A stretch of DNA of 64,000 bases from DAOTTX01 sp034437515 (GTDB lineage: Bacteria > Chloroflexota > Anaerolineae > Aggregatilineales > Phototrophicaceae): contig DAOTTX010000245.1 in NCBI GenBank assembly GCA_034437515.1, positions 1 to 64,000 of the forward strand, in the 5' to 3' direction. Below are positions 1 through 8,872 of this stretch, in pieces. Position numbers and translations under genes: made by a program. Positions within the stretch are counted from its first letter, which is position 1; each line of letters opens with the position of its first letter. The notes below the pieces were generated by a model, which made no database searches, was not told the DNA's origin, and worked only from the letters and a program-made list of their open reading frames with translations.

Positions 1-3000
1 CGACGGCCTGCTCTTCGTCGTCCTCGATGCCGATGTCCGCTAGCCAGTCGGGTTGCTCGTCAGCGACCGCGGCCTCTTCGTCGTCCTCGTCATAGGCGGC
101 GACGGGTTGCACTTCGTCTTCGTCGGCTTCCTCGTCCATATCACCGATATCTGCTAGCCAATCTGGGACATCATCGCTGAGCGCTTCGGCTTGCTCCGTC
201 TCGAAGTCATCGAACGTGAATGTGTCTTCGTTGGCGGTGTCCGGCATCGCCTCAGAAGTCGGGTCGCCTAACCAGTCCGGGGCCTCCTCGACCTCAAAAC
301 CGCTGTCCTCGGTGTCTAATTCGTCGAATGTGAAGGCGTCTTCTTCTTCGATTTCTTCGACGTCTTCGGCATCGACATCACCCAGCCAGGCCGCGAATTC
401 TTCATCGTCGAATTCTTCCTCTTCTTCGATGGTTTCTTCGACATCCTCGGCATCCAACACAAAGCCATCCGACTCTTCCGCAGCTTCTTTGCCCAGATCT
501 TGCGTTTCGTCGTCGATGAGTGAGTCGTTCAACCAGCCGAGTGTGTCCGCTTCGTTGGGTGCCTCGAATTCGTCGTCGGCGTCGTCGGTGAGCCAGTCCG
601 GTTGTTCATCAGCGGACATGGCGACGGCGTCTTCGCTCTCGTCTTCTGTTTCGACATCACCCAACCAGCCGAGTGTGTCCGCTTCGTCGGGTGCCTCGAA
701 TTCGTCGTCGGCAACATCTGCTGTCCAATCGACATCGTCCAGCGAGTCTTCGTTCCAGTCGATCTGGCTGTCGGTATCACCGAACAGCGCCGGTTCGACG
801 TTTTCGCCGGTGTCTGCAAGTTCTTGCGCCCAGTCGAAGTCGTCACCTTCATCGATGGCGTCCATCGGCGTGGTTTCGTTCTCGCCGTCGGGTTCGCTCA
901 TCCAGTCGAGCGCGAACTCGTCTTCTTCGGTTAACGCGGGTTCGATGCTGGCTGAGTCTTCATCATCCACTTCGGAGAGCCAGTCGAGGTCATCCTCTTC
1001 ATCGTCAGACCACTCCGGGGTGTTGTTCATTTCGTCTTCGGGCATCTCATCCTGCCAATCCGTGTCACTTTCAAAATATGCTTCTTCATCGTCGCTGTCC
1101 ATATCAGGCATAGCAGCGGCGACTTGCGCATCGTCATCATCATCGCTGAAAAAGTCGTCGTCATCGTCATCGCCGAACAGATCGTCGTCGCTGTCCACAT
1201 CGGACATAGCAGCGGTGGCTTGCGCGTCGTCGTCTACGTCACCGAAAAAGTCGTCATCGCCGAACAGGTCGTCGTCGCTGTCCCCATCGGATATAGTAGC
1301 GGCGACTTGCGCGTCGTCATCTACATCACCAAAAAAGTCGTCATTGTCATCGCCGAACAGATCATCGTCGTCGCTGTCCCCATCGGACATAGCAGCGGTG
1401 GCTTGCGCGTCGTCTACATCGCCGAACAAGTCGTCAGCTTCATCGCCGAACAGGTCGTCGTCGTCGCTGTCTATATCAGGCATAGCAGCGGCGGCTTGCG
1501 CGTCGTCGTCTACATCACCGAACAGGTCATTGAAGTCTTCGTCGCTGGTGAGATCTTCCATATCAAGCATCTCGTCGAGCAGACTATCGTCGGCGAGCCA
1601 ATCCGGGGAGTCATCCTCAACCGCTTCTCCGGCGGTAGCTTCATCTTCGTCTTCCTCGGACAGATCGATGCCACTCTCTTTAAGCCAAGCCATCGGGTCG
1701 TCGTCTTCGATGGTATCATCGGTAGGTGGCGCATCTTGCGCTGTGAGGTCGTCTTCATCTGCTTCGACCAGCATTCCGGTACCCTGTAACCACGCCAGAG
1801 GATCAACGCTGGTGGGGTCTTGTAGTTCACCATCGGTTTCTACGCCGTAGGGGTCGAACGCATCTCCGGCGTCATTTTCAACCAATTCGATACCGCTTTG
1901 GCTCATCCACGCCAGCGAGTCACCGGCATCACTGCTCGGCAGTTCAGACGGCGCTGCATCCGGCTCGTCGGTCTCATCTTCGTCGGTCAGCCAATCTAGC
2001 ACATCGTCATCATCACCGAACAGATCGTCGTCATCGTCATCTGTGTCTGTTTCCACCATATCTGCGAACAGATCGTCAAAGTCTTCAGCGGACGGTGCCT
2101 GTGCCTCCGGTTCCTCATCATCGCTCGCAAGGGCAGATTCGACGTCTTCGTCACCGTCTAAAGTAGCAAGCAGACCGGTCAAGCCTGTACGTCCAGATTG
2201 TGAGGGCGCTTCCGGTTCGTCAGCGTCAAGTTGTGCGAAGAAGTCGTCTTCGGCCTCATCAGGTTCTTCTGCGTCTACGCCGAGATCGCTCAACCAATCA
2301 TCATCGAACGGTGCTTCTTCGTCTGCGGTATCAGGCTCGTCTGTACCATCGAGGAAAGCGAAATCGTCATCGTCGTCAATGGCGTCGGTGTCGTCAATGG
2401 CGCTCAGCCAATCTGGATTGGCTACGGTGACGCGCCGCCGCGCTTCGGTTTGATAATCGGCCTCATCGAGCATCACACTGTCTTCGTCGGGATCTTTACC
2501 GGCGGCGATGCGGCGTGCCAGATAGGGGTCAACCGGTTCGATGCGACTGAGATATCGCTGTGCGTCGGAAGACCGCTGCTCACTGAGCCATAGGTTCGCC
2601 ATAATAATATTGGCGTCGAGGCAATCCGGCAGTGTTTCGAGGACGTCCATCGCGGTTTCTGCCGCCGCAATCTGATCTTCGGCGGCGCTGTGGGTACGCG
2701 CCAACTGTAACCGCAGGTCAACACGTCCCGGCATCTGCGCTAAGGCTTTGATGAGCACGTCAACGGCCTGGTCATAAAGTCCGCTGCGGGCGTACTGCTG
2801 CGCGACCGCGCCGGTCGTCAATTGTAGGCGGGCGTTTTCCACGCCGCGATGGTCGAAATATAAATCTTTGAGTTGCTGAACAATCTCTTTGTTGTTGGGG
2901 TCTTGTTCGTAGGCGCGTTCCATATGCCAGATGGCATCTTCGGGGCGTGAGGTACGGTTGTAGACCTCACTGAGCATGTAGTGGGCGTTGCGATCATTCG

Positions 3001-3211
3001 GTAGCACACTGAGTGTACGCCGTAGCGCCTCACCCGCTTCGCCCCACATAGAATCGCCCACGAGGGCTTGCGAAAGACGCTGGTAAGCGTCAATGTTCTT
3101 GGGTAATTGGCGCAAAATATGCTGGCAGTGATAGATCACCGCATCATAGGAAGCATCTTCCAACATATCATCCAATTGTGCGAGATACTGTTTCAGGTTG
3201 ATGTCGCTCAT
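1..3211 (-). CDS. Giant TPR protein with Asp-rich, DWL-motif tail (C-terminus beyond window)
   Basis: The frame opens at the ATG at 3211 (minus) behind a GGAAGG ribosome-binding site and stays open to base 1, so the C-terminus lies outside the window. Residues about 1-240 form TPR-like helical repeats (alternating small/large residues, e.g. AYQRLSQALVGDSMWGEAGE), which usually mediate protein-protein contacts. From about residue 255 onward the protein changes to a strongly acidic, low-complexity tail with many short W-containing motifs (PDWLADIG, LAWLQGTGM, DDWLSDLGV) and, at about 1090-1530, four to five tandem 29-32-residue repeats containing DDLFGD and DFFGDVDDDAQ. No signal peptide is visible, so a cytoplasmic scaffold is the likely role; this is inference. 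The Ser-rich open frame on the other strand is a shadow of the Asp codons (GAC/GAT read as GTC/ATC). Confidence 0.85.
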   Translation of the reverse strand, partial: MSDINLKQYLAQLDDMLEDASYDAVIYHCQHILRQLPKNIDAYQRLSQALVGDSMWGEAGEALRRTLSVLPNDRNAHYMLSEVYNRTSRPEDAIWHMERAYEQDPNNKEIVQQLKDLYFDHRGVENARLQLTTGAVAQQYARSGLYDQAVDVLIKALAQMPGRVDLRLQLARTHSAAEDQIAAAETAMDVLETLPDCLDANIIMANLWLSEQRSSDAQRYLSRIEPVDPYLARRIAAGKDPDEDSVMLDEADYQTEARRRVTVANPDWLSAIDDTDAIDDDDDFAFLDGTDEPDTADEEAPFDDDWLSDLGVDAEEPDEAEDDFFAQLDADEPEAPSQSGRTGLTGLLATLDGDEDVESALASDDEEPEAQAPSAEDFDDLFADMVETDTDDDDDDLFGDDDDVLDWLTDEDETDEPDAAPSELPSSDAGDSLAWMSQSGIELVENDAGDAFDPYGVETDGELQDPTSVDPLAWLQGTGMLVEADEDDLTAQDAPPTDDTIEDDDPMAWLKESGIDLSEEDEDEATAGEAVEDDSPDWLADDSLLDEMLDMEDLTSDEDFNDLFGDVDDDAQAAAAMPDIDSDDDDLFGDEADDLFGDVDDAQATAAMSDGDSDDDDLFGDDNDDFFGDVDDDAQVAATISDGDSDDDLFGDDDFFGDVDDDAQATAAMSDVDSDDDLFGDDDDDDFFSDDDDDAQVAAAMPDMDSDDEEAYFESDTDWQDEMPEDEMNNTPEWSDDEEDDLDWLSEVDDEDSASIEPALTEEDEFALDWMSEPDGENETTPMDAIDEGDDFDWAQELADTGENVEPALFGDTDSQIDWNEDSLDDVDWTADVADDEFEAPDEADTLGWLGDVETEDESEDAVAMSADEQPDWLTDDADDEFEAPNEADTLGWLNDSLIDDETQDLGKEAAEESDGFVLDAEDVEETIEEEEEFDDEEFAAWLGDVDAEDVEEIEEEDAFTFDELDTEDSGFEVEEAPDWLGDPTSEAMPDTANEDTFTFDDFETEQAEALSDDVPDWLADIGDMDEEADEDEVQPVAAYDEDDEEAAVADEQPDWLADIGIEDDEEQAV
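1085..1530 (-). repeat. In-gene tandem repeats encoding Asp-rich 29-32-residue units
   Basis: Four to five imperfect copies of about 87-96 bases lie head to tail inside the acidic TPR protein. Each unit reads AQ(A/V)(A/T)A(M/T)(P/S)D-x-DSDDD(D)LFGD...DFFGDVDDD. Length differences are always multiples of three and fall in the Asp runs, as expected from replication slippage under selection for the frame. Confidence 0.8.
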
Positions 3212-3257
3212 TGACCTTCCCTGTGTTGCTTTGCCAGTCACCGGGCACTCTGCAAAA

Positions 3258-3266
3258 ATTATAACA
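3258..3266 (-). promoter_or_regulatory. Extended -10 promoter for the TPR gene
   Basis: On the minus strand the sequence TGTTATAAT is a perfect extended -10 element about 47 bases upstream of the ATG at 3211. No good -35 is seen, which is usual for extended -10 promoters. It would allow the TPR gene to be transcribed apart from the gene upstream. Confidence 0.45.
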
Positions 3267-3339
3267 CATTCATCAGATCGTGCCTTAAGTCTACGAGACG
3301 TTTTCTGATGCGGCAAATGGAAGCGTCTATGAACTTGGT

Positions 3340-3888
3340 TTAGCCCGCGTTTCCCATCCGGTTGTGAGCGGCATCCAGCGCCAACTGCGACGATTCAATC
3401 AATACGGCGATGTTCTGCCGCTTGCGAAGTTCCAGCGCCTTCTCAAAAAGATTGATCGCCTTGAGACAGTGCCCCTGGTCGAAGGCGTTCTTCCCAGCGT
3501 GCTGGTAGAGGAAATCGGCGTAATTCGGATCAGGCGCTTCGAGCAGTTGGTCGAAGATCGCGTTGCTTTCCGCGTACCGCTGCTGCCATTGATAGACGTG
3601 CGCCAACCGGATGCGGTTGACGAAGATCGCACGCGGGTTGCCCAGCGTTTCACTGAGTTGCACGGCGCGTTCCAGCGCGACCTGCGCGGTGTCGAGGTCG
3701 CCGGTGATGCGGGCGAAGCTACCCAACTGCCCGTAAATGCGCAGCCGTTGGATGGCGCTCAGATCAACGCGGTCGAGTTCGTCACGCAGGTGGGCTACCG
3801 CCCGCCGCATGTCGTCGGGGTCATTGGGCACCTCGCGCAGGGTTTCGGGGTCGATCTCGTAAGAGACATCAAATGGGAGTTGGTTCAC
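3340..3888 (-). CDS. Small TPR-repeat protein
   Basis: This 182-residue protein has no signal peptide or membrane segment. From about residue 45 it shows TPR-like helix pairs (for example QLGSFARITGDLDTAQVALE and KNAFDQGHCLKAINLFEKAL), so it is probably a protein-binding adaptor. The start is a GTG with GAGGAAAG about 11 bases upstream. It lies 26 bases after the secreted SH3 gene and is probably cotranscribed with it; the large TPR gene follows 128 bases later with its own likely promoter. No specific partner can be named from sequence. Confidence 0.75.
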   Translation of the reverse strand: MNQLPFDVSYEIDPETLREVPNDPDDMRRAVAHLRDELDRVDLSAIQRLRIYGQLGSFARITGDLDTAQVALERAVQLSETLGNPRAIFVNRIRLAHVYQWQQRYAESNAIFDQLLEAPDPNYADFLYQHAGKNAFDQGHCLKAINLFEKALELRKRQNIAVLIESSQLALDAAHNRMGNAG

Positions 3889-3914
3889 GATAAAATTACT
3901 TTCCTCGTTGCTTG

Positions 3915-4715
3915 TTATTCATCCAAAGAGAGCGGCAAAATCTCGATGTTCGTCCCGGCAGGGAAGGCCGCCGCCGGGAGCCAACCGTTACTGATCGGAT
4001 AGTTAATCTTCACCCACTGGCTCAGGGTATCACGCCCGATAACCTGCACACCTTCACCAGCACGCACGGTGCCGATATCAGGGTAGTGGATGCCTGGCCC
4101 CATCTGCACGATGACGGTGTTCACCACGCGCCAGGGTGCGCCCTGTGACAGCGCGGCGAGCAGTGCACTTTCCGGCACGGGGAACGGCGCGAGGTCGAAG
4201 TCTTCCGGCAGCGCACCGTCGAAGATCCAACCGGTGCGCCTGTTCGGGATTTGCACCTGCGCCCAGGTGTTATCACCATTGCGCCCGATCACCGTGACCG
4301 TTGTGCCGCCCGGTAGCCCGTTGAGGATGTCGAACACCGTCCCCGGCCCGGCACGCACGTTGACGTCTTGCGTCACACGGATCGTCTCGCCGCTGATCTG
4401 TGCGGGTGCCTCGATTGGCTCGATAGGTGTGCCTTCGGTTGCCTCGGTAGGGATAAAATACTCGGCGAACACCCAGCCGGGCTGTTCCGGTGTCAGTTGG
4501 ATCTGCCGCCAGTCCCCGGTTTCGTTTTCCCCGATAATGGGGAACACATCACCAATGACGATGACGGTTAAAATATCACTTTCGGTAGTGGGGGCCGCCC
4601 GCACGTTGAGCCGACCGACGACCACTTCGCCGAACGTCGCCTCGTCGTTCATCTCTTGTGCGTGCAGTGGTGCTGCAACGATGAAGATCAGGAGTAACGT
4701 TATAACGCGCAGCAT
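3915..4715 (-). CDS. Secreted protein with tandem bacterial SH3 domains
   Basis: The chosen start (MLRVITLLLIF) has AAGGA eight bases upstream and gives a 266-residue protein with a clean signal peptide ending in PLHAQ; an upstream in-frame ATG at 4754 lacks a ribosome site. Three SH3b-like units follow, marked by LNVRAAPTTESDIL, VNVRAGPGTVFDILNGLPGG and IVQMGPGIHYPDIGTV, each with a Trp near its end (GWVF, GWIF, GWLP). Bacterial SH3 domains commonly bind cell-wall peptides, but no catalytic domain is attached here, so a wall-binding or sensor role is inferred only. It heads the operon with the small TPR gene. Confidence 0.8.
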   Translation of the reverse strand: MLRVITLLLIFIVAAPLHAQEMNDEATFGEVVVGRLNVRAAPTTESDILTVIVIGDVFPIIGENETGDWRQIQLTPEQPGWVFAEYFIPTEATEGTPIEPIEAPAQISGETIRVTQDVNVRAGPGTVFDILNGLPGGTTVTVIGRNGDNTWAQVQIPNRRTGWIFDGALPEDFDLAPFPVPESALLAALSQGAPWRVVNTVIVQMGPGIHYPDIGTVRAGEGVQVIGRDTLSQWVKINYPISNGWLPAAAFPAGTNIEILPLSLDE

Positions 4716-4889
4716 TGCGTTTATCCTTCGAGTTAAAATCAGTTCGCCTGTCATTATACGTGCGATGCGTTAAACTTTCATGAACCGTTGTGTTGTGCAT
4801 TGTGCATCTGTCGAATTTGCCGCCACATAGTAGAATAGTGACACGTTAGTTCTAAAAGGAGACAAGCGGGATAGTTACCGCGATGACTT

Positions 4890-6569
4890 ATGGATTACGA
4901 ACCGCAAAATCTGGATGACTGGTTCCCACGGGATGTCAACGGACGCCCGGTGATGCTCGACGAAGACTCGCGGCTTGGGGTGGTGGTCGGTGGCTCGTTG
5001 AGTAAAGGGCTGCTGGTCAAGGTGGATTCGTCGCAGTCCATCGAAGACCTCGCCGTCGGGCGTTATGTGGTGGTGCATGGGCACAACAAACGCTTCTTCT
5101 GCATGGTGACCGACATCGAACTGAACAACACCAGCCCCGGCATCGAGGACGACCCGCCGGATATGAGCGACCCGTTTATGCAGGCCGTCTACAGCGGCAC
5201 GGTCGCCTATGGCACGGTCTACGTCGCGCCGATGTTGAGCATCGAGGCTGACGGCACCCCGCGCCCGGTCAAAACCATCCCCAGCCACTTTACGAGGGTG
5301 GTCAACGCCTCCGAAGAGGACGTCAACGATGTGTTCGGGCAGGAAGACGGCACCCACTTCAACGTCGGTGCGCCGCTGGAACTCGAACACACGCAGATTA
5401 ATCTTGACCTCAAGCGTTTGGTGGAGCGTAGCGTCGGCGTTTTTGGCAAGTCCGGCACGGGCAAGAGCTTCCTGACTCGCGTGCTGCTCAGTGGCGTGAT
5501 CGCTCGTGGGATCGGCGTCAATTTGATCTTCGATATGCACAATGACTACGGCTGGCAGATCACCAGCGAGAACGGTTATAACGTCAAAGGGTTGGCACAG
5601 TTGTTCCCCGGCAAGGTAACCATCATCACGCTTGACCCGGAATCGTCGCGGCGGCGTGATGCCAAGTTTGACTTTGCCGTCAAGCTGAGTTACAGCGACA
5701 TCACGCCGGAAGACATCGTCATGTTGCGGGCGACCATGAACCTCTCCGACGCGATGGTTGATGCGGCCTACACGTTGAGCAAACGCTGGGGCGATAACTG
5801 GATCGGGCGACTCATCAAGGGGCGTATCGACGACATCGAAGACATCGTAGAGAACACCACCACCGCGTCCGGTACGCTGACCGCGCTGCAACGCCGCATG
5901 GAACGCTTCGAGCGGTGGGGCTTCCTCACCGAAGAACCCGCCGACGACAGCGTGACCGCCATCATCGACCTGCTGGTCAATCAAGAACGCAGCGTGGTGT
6001 TGGAATTCGGGCGCTACGGTAACTCGCTCGACGCCTATATGCTGGTGGCGAATTATCTGACGCGCCGCATCCATGAGCAATACGTCGAGAAGATGGAGCG
6101 GTCGCTCGGTGACCAGTCGCTCGAACCACCACAGTTGATGATCGTCATCGAAGAAGCGCACAAGTTTCTTGATCCTGTGGTGGCCAGTCAGACCATTTTC
6201 GGCATCATCGCCCGTGAGCTACGCAAGTATAAAGTCACGCTGCTGGTGGTGGATCAGCGTCCGAGCGCCATCGACGAAGAGGTGATGAGCCAGATCGGTA
6301 CCCGCGTCACCGCGCTACTGGACAACGAGCGCGACATCCAGGCCGTGCTGAACGGCGTCAGCGGGGCGGGCGGTCTGCGTGAGGTGCTGGCCCGGCTGGA
6401 TACCCGCCAACAGGCCATCATCATGGGGCACGCGGTGCCGATGCCGGTCGTCGTGCGTACCCGCGCCTATGACGAGGACTTCTACACCTCCGTGATGCAA
6501 TCCGCGACCCCGGTGAGCAAAAACGATGTGCGTAAAAGCCTGGGCAACAGCGGGCGCAAACGGATCTAA
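4890..6569 (+). CDS. HerA-like (DUF87) hexameric ATPase
   Basis: A 559-residue cytoplasmic protein. The first ~130 residues resemble the HAS-barrel region that precedes the motor in HerA proteins. A Walker A motif GKSGTGKS lies at residues 186-193, a Walker B strand with acidic pair (MIVIEE) at 417-422, and a late VVDQRPSAIDEEVMSQIGT segment matches the sensor/arginine-finger region of the HerA-FtsK class. Such ATPases are usually DNA pumps that work with the nuclease NurA in end resection; no nurA gene lies nearby. Start at 4890 is fixed by a TGA six bases upstream in frame; the ribosome site is weak. It is followed 116 bases later by the NmrA-type operon. Confidence 0.8.
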   Translation: MDYEPQNLDDWFPRDVNGRPVMLDEDSRLGVVVGGSLSKGLLVKVDSSQSIEDLAVGRYVVVHGHNKRFFCMVTDIELNNTSPGIEDDPPDMSDPFMQAVYSGTVAYGTVYVAPMLSIEADGTPRPVKTIPSHFTRVVNASEEDVNDVFGQEDGTHFNVGAPLELEHTQINLDLKRLVERSVGVFGKSGTGKSFLTRVLLSGVIARGIGVNLIFDMHNDYGWQITSENGYNVKGLAQLFPGKVTIITLDPESSRRRDAKFDFAVKLSYSDITPEDIVMLRATMNLSDAMVDAAYTLSKRWGDNWIGRLIKGRIDDIEDIVENTTTASGTLTALQRRMERFERWGFLTEEPADDSVTAIIDLLVNQERSVVLEFGRYGNSLDAYMLVANYLTRRIHEQYVEKMERSLGDQSLEPPQLMIVIEEAHKFLDPVVASQTIFGIIARELRKYKVTLLVVDQRPSAIDEEVMSQIGTRVTALLDNERDIQAVLNGVSGAGGLREVLARLDTRQQAIIMGHAVPMPVVVRTRAYDEDFYTSVMQSATPVSKNDVRKSLGNSGRKRI

Positions 6570-6685
6570 ATCTGCACTATAGTTACATTCTTGTGCCTAT
6601 GTTTCAAAATAGTGCGTACTACACAAACCGCCCTTTGATACCGCATACTATAGATATACTTTTAGTCTACGAAGGAGCATATCTC

Positions 6686-7588
6686 ATGCGTGTATTGGTT
6701 TATGGTGGCACAGGCTCACAGGGTGGCGCGGTTGTACACAACTTGCTCAAGCAAGGTCACACCCCGGTCGTGCTGACTCGCAGCCCGGAGAAAATCGCAG
6801 AAATTGACGGGGCGGTCGCCGCTGTCGGTGATCTCGGCGATACTGACAGTCTGAAGACCGCACATGAAAACATCGACGCGGTATCGTTCATGATCCCGGC
6901 GTTTTTAGCAGACCCGATGCAAGCCCCGCAGTACGCCCGTAACGCCATCGACGCAGCGAAAGACGCCGAGGTCGATCTGCTGGTTTACAACACCAGCGGT
7001 CCGGTCATCGAGGCGCGTATCGGCAACCCCATGTACGACATGCGCCTCGATATAATCGACTACCTCAAACAGAGCGGCGTGCCGTATATCATCATCCAGC
7101 CGACGGCCTACATGGAAAATCTGCTCGGTCCGTGGACGCGCCCCATTGTAATCGAGAAGGATGTGCTGCCCTACCCGGTCGAGGAAAATACGCCGTTGGG
7201 GTGGGTCGCCACCGACGACGTTGGTAAGTTGATCGTCGCGGCGCTGGAACGTCCCGAACTCGCCGGGCAACGCCTCATCGTCAGCGGCATCGAGAACGTG
7301 ACCGGGCCGAAGCTGGCACAGCAATTCTCGCTCGGCCTCGGACGTGAAATCACCTACTACTCCCAACCACTGGAAGAATTCGGCGCGGCGCTGGACGAAG
7401 CCTTCGGCCCTGGCGCGGGTGAGGGCGGTATTCAGGGGTATAAGTTCCAGCGAGAAAATGCCGATAAGATCGTGATGTGGACGGACATGCAGCCCGTGCT
7501 CGCCAAGCTACCCGTGCAGATGACCAGCATCGAGGACTGGGTGCGCCAGCACGCTCCGGCCTTCAGCAAAGAGGCGCAGCCCTCATGA
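6686..7588 (+). CDS. NmrA-family NAD(P)-binding protein
   Basis: Start MRVLVYGGTG is preceded by GAAGGAG with eight-base spacing, giving 300 residues; the longer frame from 6593 has no ribosome site. The N-terminus holds the Rossmann glycine motif GGTGSQGG, and the length and pattern (LTRSPEKI, VAAVGDL) match atypical short-chain dehydrogenases of the NmrA/HSCARG type, which bind NAD(P) and often act as redox sensors or quinone reductases. The Tyr-Lys catalytic pair of classical SDRs is not evident. Its stop overlaps the next start (ATGA), so the three genes 6686-8837 form a translationally coupled operon. Confidence 0.8.
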   Translation: MRVLVYGGTGSQGGAVVHNLLKQGHTPVVLTRSPEKIAEIDGAVAAVGDLGDTDSLKTAHENIDAVSFMIPAFLADPMQAPQYARNAIDAAKDAEVDLLVYNTSGPVIEARIGNPMYDMRLDIIDYLKQSGVPYIIIQPTAYMENLLGPWTRPIVIEKDVLPYPVEENTPLGWVATDDVGKLIVAALERPELAGQRLIVSGIENVTGPKLAQQFSLGLGREITYYSQPLEEFGAALDEAFGPGAGEGGIQGYKFQRENADKIVMWTDMQPVLAKLPVQMTSIEDWVRQHAPAFSKEAQPS

Positions 7589-8211
7589 GGATCGACATTT
7601 TCCACGATACGGCCTGCCCCTGGTGCCGCATCGGTAAGGCGCACCTGAAGCAAGCCCTCGCGGATTACCCGGAGCCGGTCGAGGTGCATTATCACACGTT
7701 CTTCTTGAACGGGAGCATCCCGCCGGAAGGCGCGGAATTCCGTGAGTACATGCTGGCGAAAGGCGGCGGGCAGGTTCCGCTGGAACAGTTCTTCGACGGG
7801 CCGCGCCGTGCCGGTGCGCGTGCCGGGATTACGTTCAACTTTGAGCAGATCGAGCACGCCCCTAATACGCTGGCCTCACACCGGTTGATCGCCATGACGC
7901 CGGAAGATCAACGTGAAGCCATGATCGACGCGGTGTATGCGGCGTACTTCGAGCATGGGCGCAACATCGGCGACCTCGATGTGCTGGCAGACATCGCCGC
8001 TGATGTTGGCCTCGACCGGGACGACATCAGCACCCGGTTGGGCACGGACGAAGCCGCCGCCGAAGTTATCGCCGAAGCACGTGAGGCTCAGCAAGGCGGC
8101 GTCAGCGGTGTGCCGTTCTTTATCTTTAACAATCGACTGGCGCTTTCCGGCGCACAACCGCCGGAGACCCTGCGCATGGCAATGGAACAAGCAGAGAAGG
8201 TGAAGGAATGA
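7585..8211 (+). CDS. DsbA-family (FrnE-like) thiol oxidoreductase
   Basis: The 208-residue protein starts MRIDIFHDTACPWC, with the CPWC redox pair at residues 11 and 14, and ends with the cis-proline loop GVSGVPFFIFNNR, the two hallmarks of the DSBA-like thioredoxin fold. The arrangement (no signal peptide, helical insert in the middle, long helix at the C-terminus) fits the cytoplasmic FrnE/2-hydroxychromene-isomerase-like branch. Its ATG overlaps the stop of the NmrA-like gene and its own TGA overlaps the next ATG. The context suggests a joint response to electrophiles or quinones; this is inference. Confidence 0.85.
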   Translation: MRIDIFHDTACPWCRIGKAHLKQALADYPEPVEVHYHTFFLNGSIPPEGAEFREYMLAKGGGQVPLEQFFDGPRRAGARAGITFNFEQIEHAPNTLASHRLIAMTPEDQREAMIDAVYAAYFEHGRNIGDLDVLADIAADVGLDRDDISTRLGTDEAAAEVIAEAREAQQGGVSGVPFFIFNNRLALSGAQPPETLRMAMEQAEKVKE

Positions 8212-8837
8212 AAATCACAGTTTTCGGTGCCACCGGCAGAACGGGTATTCCACTGGTGCGGCAAGCTCTTGACGCCGGGTATGAGGTGGTAGCGTTCGCC
8301 CGCACACCCTCCAAGTTGAACATCACACACGAGAATCTCTCGGTCGTGCAAGGGGACATCAAAGACCCCTCTGCCGTCGAGCAGGCCATCGTCGGTGCCG
8401 ATGCGGTGCTGAGTGTGATCGGACATACCAAGAACTCCGCGAAGGATGTGCAGACGGTCGGTACACGCAACATCGTAAGTGCGATGGAAAAGCACGGTAT
8501 CAAGCGCCTCATCAGCCTGACCGGGGCGGGTGTGAAAGACCCGAATGACAAGCCCGGCCTGATCGACCGTTTCATTGTGGTCTTACTCAAGCTGATCTCC
8601 GGCGATGTGCTGGAAGACGCCAAGAACCACGCGCAGGTCATCAAACAGAGCGACCTCGAATGGACGATTGTCCGTGGCCCAATGCTGACCGAAGGCCCGC
8701 ACACCGGGGACTATCGCGTCGGGTACGTCGGCGTGAACACCAGTCCGCGTGTCTCCCGCGCAGATGTGGCAGACTTCATGCTCACGCAGGTCGAAGACCA
8801 GACCTACCTCGGCAAAGCACCGATGGTCAGCGACTGA
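8208..8837 (+). CDS. NAD(P)H-binding SDR-like protein (NmrA/BVR-B type)
   Basis: 209 residues starting MKITVFGATGRTGIPLV, a textbook Rossmann GxTGxxG motif, followed by segments typical of the NAD(P)H-binding (NAD_binding_10) family related to biliverdin reductase B and flavin reductase (VVQGDIKDPSAV, VLSVIGHT, WTIVRGPMLT, SRADVADFML). It is the last gene of a coupled trio (four-base ATGA overlap). The substrate is unknown; proteins of this class reduce quinones, flavins or similar compounds. The gene converges on the secreted protein at 8873 with a 35-base gap. Confidence 0.8.
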   Translation: MKITVFGATGRTGIPLVRQALDAGYEVVAFARTPSKLNITHENLSVVQGDIKDPSAVEQAIVGADAVLSVIGHTKNSAKDVQTVGTRNIVSAMEKHGIKRLISLTGAGVKDPNDKPGLIDRFIVVLLKLISGDVLEDAKNHAQVIKQSDLEWTIVRGPMLTEGPHTGDYRVGYVGVNTSPRVSRADVADFMLTQVEDQTYLGKAPMVSD

Positions 8838-8872
8838 CTGACGAACGATGCAAACTCAACTTGTGCCTGCAA

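Noticed and set aside
1090..1530. Possible CRISPR array
   Set aside because: Repeats are adjacent, in frame, vary in length by codons and have no unique spacers of equal size.
216..1850. Long Ser-rich open frame on the plus strand (544 codons) and Val/Ile-rich frame at 1124-1789
   Set aside because: Both are antisense shadows of the Asp/Glu-rich TPR gene; the minus frame has a ribosome site, TPR sequence and continuous reading.
4875..6161. 428-codon minus-strand frame
   Set aside because: It is antisense to the HerA-like gene, which has Walker motifs; the minus frame has no recognisable domain.
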